Translations under genes and position numbers: made by a program
Notes under the pieces: generated by a model
Databases searched by the model: none
The model's input: only the letters and a program-made list of their open reading frames with translations
Told to the model about the DNA's origin: nothing
Assembly (NCBI GenBank): GCA_900548675.1
Contig: URLJ01000006.1
Coordinates: 1-64,000 of the forward strand
Source: an uncultured Mollicutes bacterium
Lineage (GTDB): Bacteria; Bacillota_I; Bacilli_A; ML615J-28; CAG-313
DNA: 64,000 bases
Direction of reading: 5' to 3'
Shown: piece after piece, positions 53,055 through 61,422 of the stretch
Numbering within the stretch: position 1 is the first letter of the stretch
Layout of the letters: each line of letters begins with the position of its first letter

Positions 53055-53068
53055 TTGAGGAAAAAAAT

Positions 53069-53947
53069 ATGAGAGAATTTGTAATAATAACTGATTCATG
53101 TTCTGATTTAGGAAAAGATGTTCGAAAAAGATTAAACATAGAATATGTTCCAATGAATATTGTTTATGATGAAAAAGAACTAATTGCATCACTTGATTGG
53201 GATTTATATACACCAAAAGAATTATATGACCTAATGAAAAGTGGAAAAAGAATAACAACTAATCAAGTGCCCGTAAATGTTTTTATGGATGAATTTGAAA
53301 AATATTTAAAAGATGAGAAAGATATTATCTACATCGGCTGCTCTTCTGCTCTTTCAGGTTCGATTAATGCGAGTTATGTTGTTAGAGATGAATTACTCAG
53401 CAAATATCCAAATGCTAAAATATACTGTATAGATTCTTTAAATAGTTGTCTTGGTGAAGGTTTAATGGTCATGGATGCCGCTGAAATGCGTAATCAAGGA
53501 AAAACTATTGAAGAAGTTAATGATTTTATTGAAAAAAATAAACTTTGTTATAATCAATTATGTGCAATTGAAGATTTAACTTATTTAAAAAGAGCCGGTA
53601 GGGTAAATGCATCTAGCGCTTTTTTTGGAAACTTATTTGGAGTTAAACCGATTTTAATTTCTAACAAAAAAGGTGAAAACTTTGCATTAAAAAAGATAAA
53701 AGGACGTAAAAATTCTTTAGATGAAATTATCAATATGGCTAAAGAAGTAGTAATAAATGCTAATGAACAAGTTGTTGCAGTAGGACATGCTGATTGTCTT
53801 GCTGATGCACTTTATTTAAAAGAACGATTAATTGAAGAAATACATCCAAAAGATGTGTATGTCAATTACATTGGCCCAATTATCGGAGCATCAGCAGGAC
53901 CTGGTACTATTGCGATATATTTAAGGGGAAAAGAAGTAGAAATATAG
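53069..53947 (+). CDS. fakB: DegV family fatty acid-binding protein (FakB-like)
   Basis: 292 residues. Blocks: ITDSCSDLGKDV, TTNQVPVNVF, GCSSALSGSINA near residue 90, IDSLNSCLGEGL and the late IEDLTYLKRAGRV. It presents a fatty acid to the kinase FakA encoded 23 bases downstream; plsX follows. This arrangement allows use of exogenous or recycled fatty acids. Second paralogue at 783-1634. Confidence 0.92.
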   Translation: MREFVIITDSCSDLGKDVRKRLNIEYVPMNIVYDEKELIASLDWDLYTPKELYDLMKSGKRITTNQVPVNVFMDEFEKYLKDEKDIIYIGCSSALSGSINASYVVRDELLSKYPNAKIYCIDSLNSCLGEGLMVMDAAEMRNQGKTIEEVNDFIEKNKLCYNQLCAIEDLTYLKRAGRVNASSAFFGNLFGVKPILISNKKGENFALKKIKGRKNSLDEIINMAKEVVINANEQVVAVGHADCLADALYLKERLIEEIHPKDVYVNYIGPIIGASAGPGTIAIYLRGKEVEI

Positions 53948-53970
53948 TTTCATAAAAACGGAGAAGAAAT

Positions 53971-55635
53971 ATGAATTCATTTACAAAAGAGTTAACAGGA
54001 AAAACGTATCAACAAATGCTTTTCTGTGGTGGACTCGTTTTAAGAAAAAATATCGATATTGTCAACAATCTAAATGTTTTTCCTGTTCCTGATGGTGATA
54101 CAGGAACGAATATGATGATGACATTCGATTCAGGTTTAAATTCATTATCATTTCAAGATGAAGTAGATGTGGATGAAGTTTCAAGTCGGTTTGCTCGCAA
54201 AATGCTTTTAGGAGCAAGGGGAAATTCAGGTGTGATATTATCTCAAATTTTTAAAGGAATCGCTAATGGTCTATCAGGTGTTAAAATTGCCACAGCTCTT
54301 GATTTAAAATATGCTTTTGCACAAGGCATTAAACAAAGTTATAAAGCTGTAGCACATCCTGTAGAAGGAACTATTCTTACAGTATTTAGAGAAGGTGTCG
54401 AAGCTGCAAACGCCAACACAAGTGATGAAACATCGATTGAAGAATATTTACAATTATTCCTTGAAAAAGGTGAAGAAACACTTCAAAATACGCCAGAATT
54501 ATTACCTACTTTAAGAGAAGCAGGCGTAATTGATAGCGGAGGTGCTGGTTTATTATTTTTATTTAGAGGAATGTTAGGAGTTTTAACAGGTGATATCAAT
54601 TTTGAAGATATAACAGAAAGTGTGTCTAAAAAAGAGAAGAAAGAAGAGTCAAAAATTTCCTTTGATGTTGATTCTGATCTTGATTATGGATACTGTACTG
54701 AATTTTTACTTCAACTTTTAAATAAAAAAACAGATATAAAGGCATTTAGTGTTGATAAAATTGTAAAACGTCTCGAAGATTTAGGAGGAGAATCTATAGT
54801 AGCGATTCTTGATGATAACATCCTAAAAGTTCACGTTCATACAATGACGCCAGGAAATATTTTCAATGTGGCTCAAGAGTATGGAGAATTTATTTCTATC
54901 AAAGTAGAAAATATGACTATTCAACATAGTGATGCGACAATCGAAAATGCTTATCACATAGAAAAGGGAAAAAGAAAAAACTTAGCTTTAATTGCTGTTG
55001 CTAAAGAAGATGGTTTTAGCGAATTATTTAAGGAAATGGGTGCGGATGAAATTGTTTCAAGTGGACAAAGTATGAATCCTTCCTCAAGTGACTTCATAGA
55101 AGCTTTTGACAAAGCCAACGCTGATAATATTATTGTTTTACCAAATAATAAGAATATTATTCTTGCTGCCCGTCAAGCTCAAGAAATGTATAAAAAAGCC
55201 AATATTTATTTAGTAGAAACAGCTTCTCTTGCAGCGGGATTTAGTGCCCTATCATTATACAATCCAGGTTATGAATTAGACATAATGCTAGATGAAATGG
55301 ACACAGCTCAAAAAAATGCTATTAGCGTTGAAGTAACGAGAGCTGTTCGCGCGAGCACCTGCAATGGTGTATCAATTAAGAAAAATGATGCAATAGTAAT
55401 TGTTAATAACAAAATAAAAGCTAGTGATGAAAATGAACTAACAGCTATCAAGAATGCGTTAAATAAGTGCGATTTAAAAAATAAAGAAGTATGCACAATT
55501 TTTTACGGCATAAATGTGAGTGATGAAGAAGTAGAAGTTCTCACTGCGTTAGTAAAAGAAACCTACCCTCAAATGGAAATAAATACTTTAAAAACTAATC
55601 AAGAAATGTATAGTTATATTGTGGCGATAGAATAA
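53971..55635 (+). CDS. fakA: Fatty acid kinase FakA (YloV, DAK2 domain)
   Basis: 554 residues. The N-terminal Dak-phosphatase-type kinase domain shows NNLNVFPVPDGDTGTNM (Asp cluster that binds Mg-ATP), LLGARGNSGVILSQ and later DSGGAGLLFLF. The middle and C-terminal domains contain KVHVHTMTPGN and the EDGFSELFKEMGADEIVSSG block that contacts FakB. It makes acyl-phosphate from FakB-bound fatty acid. Lies between fakB and plsX. Confidence 0.95.
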   Translation: MNSFTKELTGKTYQQMLFCGGLVLRKNIDIVNNLNVFPVPDGDTGTNMMMTFDSGLNSLSFQDEVDVDEVSSRFARKMLLGARGNSGVILSQIFKGIANGLSGVKIATALDLKYAFAQGIKQSYKAVAHPVEGTILTVFREGVEAANANTSDETSIEEYLQLFLEKGEETLQNTPELLPTLREAGVIDSGGAGLLFLFRGMLGVLTGDINFEDITESVSKKEKKEESKISFDVDSDLDYGYCTEFLLQLLNKKTDIKAFSVDKIVKRLEDLGGESIVAILDDNILKVHVHTMTPGNIFNVAQEYGEFISIKVENMTIQHSDATIENAYHIEKGKRKNLALIAVAKEDGFSELFKEMGADEIVSSGQSMNPSSSDFIEAFDKANADNIIVLPNNKNIILAARQAQEMYKKANIYLVETASLAAGFSALSLYNPGYELDIMLDEMDTAQKNAISVEVTRAVRASTCNGVSIKKNDAIVIVNNKIKASDENELTAIKNALNKCDLKNKEVCTIFYGINVSDEEVEVLTALVKETYPQMEINTLKTNQEMYSYIVAIE

Positions 55636-55636
55636 A

Positions 55637-56641
55637 ATGAAAAAAATAGTTATTGATTTATTAGGATCGGATTATGGGCAAGAAACACTTCTTTTAGGTG
55701 CGGTAGAAGCTTTAAAAGGATCAACCAATTTAAAATTAGTTTTAATTGGTGATGAGTCTTATCTAAAAAAAGTAATTGAAAATAAAAAAATAGACTTTAG
55801 CTTAGTTGAAATACACCATGCAGAAAGTTATATCAAAAATGATGAAGCACCGACATTAATTTTAAAAGATGCTGAAGGTAAAACTTCATTATCGGTTGCT
55901 TATAACCTTCTTAAAAGTGATCAAGAAACAATAGGTTTAATTTCATGTGGCAATACCGGTGCGGTATTAGTAGGAGCCATATATAAGTTAGGTTTGATCG
56001 AAAATGTTAAACGACCCTGCCTAGCTAGCGCTTTAAGTACTTATGGTGGGAAAAAAGTATACCTTGCTGATTGTGGAGCTAATGTTGATGTAAAAAGCGA
56101 TATGTTAGTTAACTTTGCTTATTTAACTGAAGCTTATGCGGCTAGTGATGCTTTAATCGCGCATCCAAAAGTTGCTCTTCTTTCAGTTGGAAGTGAAAGG
56201 CATAAGGGAAATCTTGTAAGTAAAGAAGCATATTTAAAATTAACAGAAAGTAACTTAAATTTTATTGGTAATGTAGAAGGATATGATATTTTAAATGATA
56301 AAGCTGATGTCATTATTTGTGATGGCTTTAGCGGCAATATTGTTTTAAAAAATATCGAAACAATTGGTAAACAAACCATTGAAACTCTTAAGTTAAAAAT
56401 ACAAGAACCAAAATACAATCATAGTTTTGAAGAAATGTATAAATTTTATGATTACAACAATGAAGGTGGAGCTGTTCTTTTAGGTACCAATAAGATAGTT
56501 ATCAAAGCTCATGGAAAAGCTACTACTAATACTATAAAGGCTTGCATTAAAGAATTAATCCATTTAGATGATAATAAAATGATTGAAAAAATGAAAAAGC
56601 ATTTTCAAAATAATATAACAGAAGAAACTTCTAAAAACTAA
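55637..56641 (+). CDS. plsX: Phosphate acyltransferase PlsX
   Basis: 334 residues. Interconverts acyl-ACP and acyl-phosphate for phospholipid synthesis by PlsY. The N-terminus reads IDLLGSDYGQET where most family members have DAMGGD, a variant. SCGNTGAVLVGAIYKLG near residue 97, RPCLASAL and ICDGFSGNIVLK near residue 230 are typical. Starts one base after the fakA stop; ends at a strong terminator. fabD and acpP, often downstream, are not here. Confidence 0.93.
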   Translation: MKKIVIDLLGSDYGQETLLLGAVEALKGSTNLKLVLIGDESYLKKVIENKKIDFSLVEIHHAESYIKNDEAPTLILKDAEGKTSLSVAYNLLKSDQETIGLISCGNTGAVLVGAIYKLGLIENVKRPCLASALSTYGGKKVYLADCGANVDVKSDMLVNFAYLTEAYAASDALIAHPKVALLSVGSERHKGNLVSKEAYLKLTESNLNFIGNVEGYDILNDKADVIICDGFSGNIVLKNIETIGKQTIETLKLKIQEPKYNHSFEEMYKFYDYNNEGGAVLLGTNKIVIKAHGKATTNTIKACIKELIHLDDNKMIEKMKKHFQNNITEETSKN

Positions 56642-56672
56642 AAGGCTGTGTTCAATTTGAACACAGCCTTTA
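56641..56672. terminator. Bidirectional terminator between plsX and the anti-sigma-like gene
   Basis: AAAGGCTGTGTTCAA and its complement form a 15-bp perfect stem with a one-base loop, flanked by A and T runs serving both convergent transcripts. Confidence 0.85.
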
Positions 56673-56684
56673 AGCTAATTAAAA

Positions 56685-57494
56685 CTATAATGATTTTGCA
56701 TAATTCGATGCATCAACAATACTCATAGAACTAAAATAGATTTTTTCTGAAGCAGAATCCGTAGTAAAAAATAAATTTGTTGTATCACTTAAAATCATAT
56801 TGTTGTCAGTTTTAAATCGAAATTTGATGACGCCTTCTTTAAAACTAGGACTTGGGATATTCGTTGTGATGTAGTAACTAGGTTCACAAAAAGATACTTT
56901 TAGAATACCAGTTTTTTCATCTTTTAAATCATAACTATAATTTAACGAATAAGAAGCTAAATAGTTTTTAACATTACATAGTGTGTGGTAATCATCAGTA
57001 AAAAGCGGTTGACCATATTTGTCAAAAATGTTATATTCGATTACCGCATTTTTAATTAAATAATTATCATATGCAATATAAAAACTAATCATTATATTAT
57101 TTAAATTACAAACTCTTTCTTCAATATTATATCCTAAATAGGGATTGCTTAAAGCGTCTTTTAAATTATTAGAGGAGTTTTCGGTATCGATGCTTATGGT
57201 AGGAATATATTCAATGCCATTTTTTTTCAAACTATCTTTTAACAAGTTATTCAGTGGTAAGTTATTTTTGTCAAGCGAAGGAAGCCTCATAACTCCTTTA
57301 AAAGAAAAAGATAAGGCAAAGAGTACAGCAACAAGAGAAAAGGCCATAACGAGACCGATGTGTTTTGATAATGGTGCTTTTTTGGTATCTAGTGCTGCCA
57401 TTTTATTTTCTAGATCAAACATATTTTTATTTTTAAAAGCTTCGTAGTCAAAGTCATATTTATTTTGTGTTTGAAGATACTTTTCGAATTTCAT
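56685..57494 (-). CDS. Single-pass membrane protein, candidate anti-sigma factor
   Basis: 269 residues: a charged cytoplasmic stretch of about 45 residues, one membrane helix (about residues 46-68, IGLVMAFSLVAVLFALSFSF) and an extracellular domain of about 200 residues with mixed strands. No zinc-finger (HxxxCxxC) motif is present. It overlaps the upstream sigma-factor gene by 4 bases, the usual arrangement for an anti-sigma partner, so it probably holds the sigma factor at the membrane. Family not recognised. Confidence 0.7.
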   Translation of the reverse strand: MKFEKYLQTQNKYDFDYEAFKNKNMFDLENKMAALDTKKAPLSKHIGLVMAFSLVAVLFALSFSFKGVMRLPSLDKNNLPLNNLLKDSLKKNGIEYIPTISIDTENSSNNLKDALSNPYLGYNIEERVCNLNNIMISFYIAYDNYLIKNAVIEYNIFDKYGQPLFTDDYHTLCNVKNYLASYSLNYSYDLKDEKTGILKVSFCEPSYYITTNIPSPSFKEGVIKFRFKTDNNMILSDTTNLFFTTDSASEKIYFSSMSIVDASNYAKSL

Positions 57495-58012
57495 ATTGCT
57501 TTCCTCCTTTTGTTAAACTTTTTTATGCCAGTATAATAAATACTACTGATAGTGCTGATTGGTTTTTGATATTTTATTGACAAATCTTTAAAAGAATAAT
57601 CATATACACTGTGGAGAATTATGATGTTAATTTCCATTTCACTTAAACAATTACTCATCTCTCCGATAATTTCGTCATATAAAGTATTGTATTTAATGCT
57701 TTGATTCATAATTATTTCATCATCATATACTACAGGAAGTCGTTTTTTCTTAAGATAGTTTATTGCGGCATTTCTTGATTGCGTCGCAATATAATATTTA
57801 ATATTTTTAATAGTTGTTTTGAAAAATGCTTGATAAAGATTTAAAAAAACATCGGATACGAGTTCTTCAACATCTTCCTTAGAATGAACGTATTTTGAAA
57901 TAATATAGGCAGAAAGATTTGTATACCTATGATATATTAATTCAAACGTTTCATCAAAAAGGGCGGTGTTATGAGTACTTAAAGCTTTATAAATTCTATT
58001 TTCAAAGTTCAA
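57491..58012 (-). CDS. ECF-type RNA polymerase sigma factor
   Basis: 173 residues. Region 2 is seen in FELIYHRYTNLSAYIISKYV and EDVEELVSDVFLNLYQ; ATQSRNAAINYLKKKR follows; region 4 is weaker, with EMEINIIILHSVYDYSFKDL and the HTH STISSIYYTGIKKF. The start is TTG, with GGGGGTG 8 bases upstream; no ATG exists near it. Its stop overlaps the start of the membrane partner. Four tandem palindromes and an RNA hairpin with terminator lie upstream and may regulate it. Confidence 0.85.
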   Translation of the reverse strand: MNFENRIYKALSTHNTALFDETFELIYHRYTNLSAYIISKYVHSKEDVEELVSDVFLNLYQAFFKTTIKNIKYYIATQSRNAAINYLKKKRLPVVYDDEIIMNQSIKYNTLYDEIIGEMSNCLSEMEINIIILHSVYDYSFKDLSIKYQKPISTISSIYYTGIKKFNKRRKAI

Positions 58013-58067
58013 AGTATTCGCACCCCCTTATAATCATCTTGCATATAATAAGACAATTATTCTGCCC

Positions 58068-58146
58068 CATTTTACGAAGTAAAATGTTTTTTACGAAGTA
58101 AAATGTTTTTTACGAAGTAAAATGTTTTTTACGAAGTAAAATATTT
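58068..58146. repeat. Four tandem 19-bp palindromic repeats upstream of the ECF sigma gene
   Basis: Each 19-bp unit contains the inverted repeat TTTTAC-GAA-GTAAAA; the first copy is extended to the 19-bp palindrome CATTTTACGAAGTAAAATG. Unit starts are 58071, 58090, 58109 and 58128; the last differs in one base near its end. They lie 56 bases upstream of the sigma gene start, on its promoter side, like an array of operator sites. Confidence 0.9.
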
Positions 58147-58189
58147 TTACATCACTTTTAATTATAATATATATTCCATTTTTTGTAAA

Positions 58190-58225
58190 GAAAAAAAAGA
58201 GTTAATAAAATAAATTTATTAACTC
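58190..58225 (-). terminator. Minus-strand terminator between lgt and the ECF sigma operon
   Basis: On the minus strand GAGTTAATAAA and TTTATTAACTC form an 11-bp stem with a 5-base loop, followed by eight T residues. It ends either the lgt transcript or a leader RNA. Confidence 0.85.
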
Positions 58226-58229
58226 AAAC

Positions 58230-58313
58230 TATATTATGATGGGGGTTTTAAGAGAAACGGGTAGTTAACCTGAGAAAAAAGAGAGTTAACTTTAAGGACC
58301 TCATCATAGTATA
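58230..58313 (-). ncRNA. Structured RNA element upstream of a terminator, possible riboswitch-like leader or sRNA
   Basis: A 15-bp outer stem (58230-58244 with 58299-58313, two G-U pairs) encloses an inner AGTTAAC/GTTAACT pair and other short helices. A strong minus-strand terminator follows within 5 bases. TTAACTC within the element could also pair with GAGTTAA of the terminator, giving mutually exclusive structures. Next downstream on the minus strand is the ECF sigma operon. It matches no riboswitch consensus I know. Confidence 0.45.
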
Positions 58314-58442
58314 TTGAATAGAGCGCTTATTCACAAGGATAAATTTTACTCTTAGAATAAATTCTTCATTCACTATATATATAACACTTTTTTTTTTCAG
58401 TTTTTCCCAAAAATTTTAAAAAAATTAAAAAATTTTTAAATT
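58314..58442. other. AT-rich spacer downstream of lgt
   Basis: No gene. Contains short inverted repeats and homopolymer A/T tracts. On the minus strand TATATATAT near 58376 could be the -10 of a promoter for the structured RNA, with no clear -35. Confidence 0.4.
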
Positions 58443-59237
58443 TTATTCAGGATTATGTCGCTTAGCATTATATTTTGGAATAATTACCAGTTCTAACACA
58501 AATAAAAATATACCAATTATGACACAAATGATTGAGAAAAGTTGTGATGGAGAGATATTTAAAAACAATAATTTTCCTCTATCATCATTTCTTAAAAACT
58601 CAATTAAAAAGCGGAAAGTTCCATATGATATCAAATAAATGTTAATGCGATGCTTCTTAACAAGAACTAATGCTGCGAATAATATGAAACAAAATAACGC
58701 TTCAAATAGTTGTGTAGGGTACACTTTTGTAATTAATGCTTCAGCTTCACTAAGCCCTAAGGTATTAGTTAGATAATAGAAGGCTGGTGAATTGATGGGG
58801 AACGCTACACCTAAAAAAGAATTTGTAACTTTTCCGAAACAGCAACCAGCAAGGAAACAGCCGATTCTACCAATTCCGTGGGCTAAAGCAACACCAGGAA
58901 TAAAAACATTAATATAATAAAGGGTCTTTTTTCTTTCGCTTTTTAATACTACAAGAAATAGAATTATATAACACACCATCCCTAGCATAAAGCCTGCTAA
59001 ATAGGTAATACCACTCGTTTTTTCCCATGGGGTACCGCCGATAAAGTGGAACAACCTGTTAGTAAGGTTGGCTGAGACGGCCATGACGACTCCTGATACC
59101 GCAATTATGATAATCATTCGGTTAAAAATAAATGTTGAAAATTTTTCTTTATTGAATGCTTTCCATATATAAATGGTAAAAGCAATGATGGCTAATCCAA
59201 TAAAAATTTCAAAAATATAACTTACATTTGGAAGCAT
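58443..59237 (-). CDS. lgt: Prolipoprotein diacylglyceryl transferase
   Basis: About 264 residues from ATG 59237, preferred because AAAGGATGATC lies just upstream and MLPNVSYIF fits the family start; the open frame extends to 59276. Seven membrane helices. The Lgt signature is present as HGIGRIGCFLAGCCFG (catalytic Arg), followed by PTQLFEALFCF and the late FLIEFLRNDDRG. It adds diacylglycerol to lipobox Cys residues, consistent with the many lipoproteins in this window. Confidence 0.95.
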   Translation of the reverse strand: MLPNVSYIFEIFIGLAIIAFTIYIWKAFNKEKFSTFIFNRMIIIIAVSGVVMAVSANLTNRLFHFIGGTPWEKTSGITYLAGFMLGMVCYIILFLVVLKSERKKTLYYINVFIPGVALAHGIGRIGCFLAGCCFGKVTNSFLGVAFPINSPAFYYLTNTLGLSEAEALITKVYPTQLFEALFCFILFAALVLVKKHRINIYLISYGTFRFLIEFLRNDDRGKLLFLNISPSQLFSIICVIIGIFLFVLELVIIPKYNAKRHNPE

Positions 59238-59264
59238 TATAAGATCATCCTTTCTTATGTAAAT

Positions 59265-59292
59265 AGTATAACACAATTTATGGTTAAAACAA
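59265..59292 (-). promoter_or_regulatory. Promoter of lgt
   Basis: Minus strand TTGTTT, 16 bases, TATACT (extended by TGT), 28 bases from ATG 59237. Confidence 0.55.
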
Positions 59293-59346
59293 AATAAAGT
59301 GCTTAAAGGAACAGGTAAAGGTTTTACAAAAGATTTTGCGATAGTT

Positions 59347-59375
59347 TTGAAAAAAAAAAGAATTTGCTGTATAAT
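59347..59375 (+). promoter_or_regulatory. SigA-type promoter of the rsmB-rlmN-rsgA-rpe operon
   Basis: TTGAAA, a 17-base spacer and TATAAT, 29 bases before the first gene. Confidence 0.8.
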
Positions 59376-59404
59376 ATGACATAGAAAAATAGAAAGGTAT
59401 CATT

Positions 59405-60157
59405 ATGGAAGTTGTTAGTCGCATTTTAAGAAATACTAGAAGTTTTGTTCACCAATTTAGAATTATAGAAATACTATTACTACTAAACAAAGATGAAGAA
59501 CAACAAAAGAAGTATGAGTACATATACAAAAAATACTTAGTAATGTTAGAAGACATTGATAATTATGAACGATTAAGTAAAGATGAAGATGCTCCTTTCG
59601 ATGTAATTCACATTCTTTATAATCAAATAACCAATGATAATGAAACGATAAAAGCTTTACTAGAAGAAGTAAAAGAGGACCTTTATAGAGCATTCCCTAC
59701 CCCAGCGATCGTATTATTGGATAATACGCAAACTGAAGAGCTTGAAGTACTTCAGGATAACTTAATGAATTTAATGGCCAATGGTAAAACGAGTAAAGAG
59801 CTTTCTTCTTACGTGGAAGCATGTGGAGGAATAGATATTAAACCACTTTTAAACCACCTTTTGTCATATATTTCACTTTACTCTGATGAAAAAACAAAAA
59901 GACTTTTACCGATTAAATTTTTTGAAAATTATTTAGAAAATCAAGCGACTACTTATGAAGAATTTAGTCAAATGTATAATAACGTCAAGTTTACAATAAA
60001 ATATATGACACATGAAGATATGGTGCTCTTAGATGTTATAAAAAGGGAATTCGTTCTGCTTATAACATATTATTTCATTCTTATTTTAAATTCAAACCTA
60101 GGTTTAAATTGTAGAAGTGAAATAGAAACTCCTAAAAATAGTGATGAGGTTGAGTAA
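59405..60157 (+). CDS. Unknown helical protein, first gene of the rsmB operon
   Basis: 250 residues, almost wholly helical, with acidic and Leu-rich stretches. There is no signal peptide; a hydrophobic stretch near residues 220-233 (FVLLITYYFILILN) is the only possible membrane segment. No motif was recognised. It shares the TAATG junction with rsmB and has its own promoter, so it is co-expressed with rRNA modification and ribosome assembly genes, which may hint at a translation-related role. Confidence 0.75.
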   Translation: MEVVSRILRNTRSFVHQFRIIEILLLLNKDEEQQKKYEYIYKKYLVMLEDIDNYERLSKDEDAPFDVIHILYNQITNDNETIKALLEEVKEDLYRAFPTPAIVLLDNTQTEELEVLQDNLMNLMANGKTSKELSSYVEACGGIDIKPLLNHLLSYISLYSDEKTKRLLPIKFFENYLENQATTYEEFSQMYNNVKFTIKYMTHEDMVLLDVIKREFVLLITYYFILILNSNLGLNCRSEIETPKNSDEVE

Positions 60158-61395
60158 TGTATACATTAGAATTAGAAGCAATTAGTGAAATAATTGGTGC
60201 AGGCGGTTATACCAATATCGTTGTTGATAAAATGTTAAAAAACGCTAATTTTACTGATTCGAGAAAACGCCTATTTACTAGAATAGTTTATGGTGTAATT
60301 GAAAACAAAATATTTATTGATTATCAGTTAAAGTTTTACCTCAAATTAGAAGATACAAAAGCCCCATTTAAAAATTTGTTAAGAATGGGAGTATATATGA
60401 TATTTATGATGGATATAAAAAACCATCATGTTGTTAATGAACTTGTTGAAATGGCCAAAAAACGCGATTATCGATCTTCAAAAATGGTTAATGCGGTTTT
60501 AAGAGAAATGTTACGCCAGGGTTTAAAAGAAATTCCGCTTGATGATAAGTGTGAATATTTCTCTATAAAATATAGTTATCCTCTTAATCTTGTAAAATTG
60601 CTGAATAAAATGTATCCTGAAGAACTTGAAAGTATTCTAAAACCATCATTATTCAGTTATAATTCTTACCGCATTAATAATCATTTGATGAGTAATGATG
60701 AGGTTAAGAGAATTTTAAATGAAAATAATATCGAATATACCATCAAAGATTCATGCCTTAAAACCCAGGCAAATCTTCTTAATCACGAACTATTTAAAAC
60801 AGGTGTAATCGTATTTCAAGATTATGCTAGTCAAAAAGTCGCACTAACGATGAATCCTAGACCAAATGAAAAAATTTTAGATGTATGTAGTGCTCCTGGC
60901 ATGAAAGCCTGCCACTTAGGAAGTTTGATGGCTGATACTGGTGAGGTTGTAGCTTGTGACATTCACAAACACAAACTAACGTTAATTGAAGAAAACATCA
61001 AAAAACAACACCTTCATAATGTAAAGGTGTATCTTAAGGATGGAACGATTGATGAAAATAGCGAAAGCTATGATCAAGTGTTAATAGATGCTCCTTGTTC
61101 TGGACTTGGGGTGATGAAACATAAAGTAGATTTGAAATATCATGTAACAATGAATAAATTAAAAGAATTAGTAACACTCCAACAAAAATTACTTTTCACA
61201 AATGCTCGAAAAGTAAAAATAGGAGGATATTTAACATATAGTACTTGTACAATTAACAAAGCGGAAAATGAAGCCCAAATTGCCCGATTTTTAGCCGAAT
61301 ATTCAACTTTTAAGATTGTAACGGAAGAAAGTACGCTACCAATTAATGATGAGCAAGATGGTTTTTATATTTGTAAAATGATTCGCTTATCTTAA
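60157..61395 (+). CDS. rsmB: 16S rRNA (cytosine-967-C5)-methyltransferase
   Basis: 412 residues. The N-terminal 140 residues are a NusB-like RNA-binding domain (VDKMLKN, FTRIVYGVIENK, VVNELVEMAKKR). The methyltransferase part has VCSAPGMKACHLG near residue 246, a ribose-binding Asp in VACDIHKHKL, the motif IV Cys in DAPCSGLGVM near 312 and the catalytic Cys in YSTCTINKAENE near 365. Starts at ATG overlapping the previous stop. Confidence 0.95.
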   Translation: MYTLELEAISEIIGAGGYTNIVVDKMLKNANFTDSRKRLFTRIVYGVIENKIFIDYQLKFYLKLEDTKAPFKNLLRMGVYMIFMMDIKNHHVVNELVEMAKKRDYRSSKMVNAVLREMLRQGLKEIPLDDKCEYFSIKYSYPLNLVKLLNKMYPEELESILKPSLFSYNSYRINNHLMSNDEVKRILNENNIEYTIKDSCLKTQANLLNHELFKTGVIVFQDYASQKVALTMNPRPNEKILDVCSAPGMKACHLGSLMADTGEVVACDIHKHKLTLIEENIKKQHLHNVKVYLKDGTIDENSESYDQVLIDAPCSGLGVMKHKVDLKYHVTMNKLKELVTLQQKLLFTNARKVKIGGYLTYSTCTINKAENEAQIARFLAEYSTFKIVTEESTLPINDEQDGFYICKMIRLS

Positions 61396-61422
61396 GAATA
61401 GAACAAATAAAAGGAGAAAAGC

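Noticed and set aside
57145..57447. Plus-strand open frame of 100 codons opposite the anti-sigma-like gene
   Set aside because: Antisense to a supported gene, no ribosome site, Ser/Lys/Phe-rich composition typical of reversed coding sequence.
58068..58146. CRISPR-like short repeats
   Set aside because: Units are directly adjacent with no spacers and no cas genes are nearby; a tandem palindrome array explains them.
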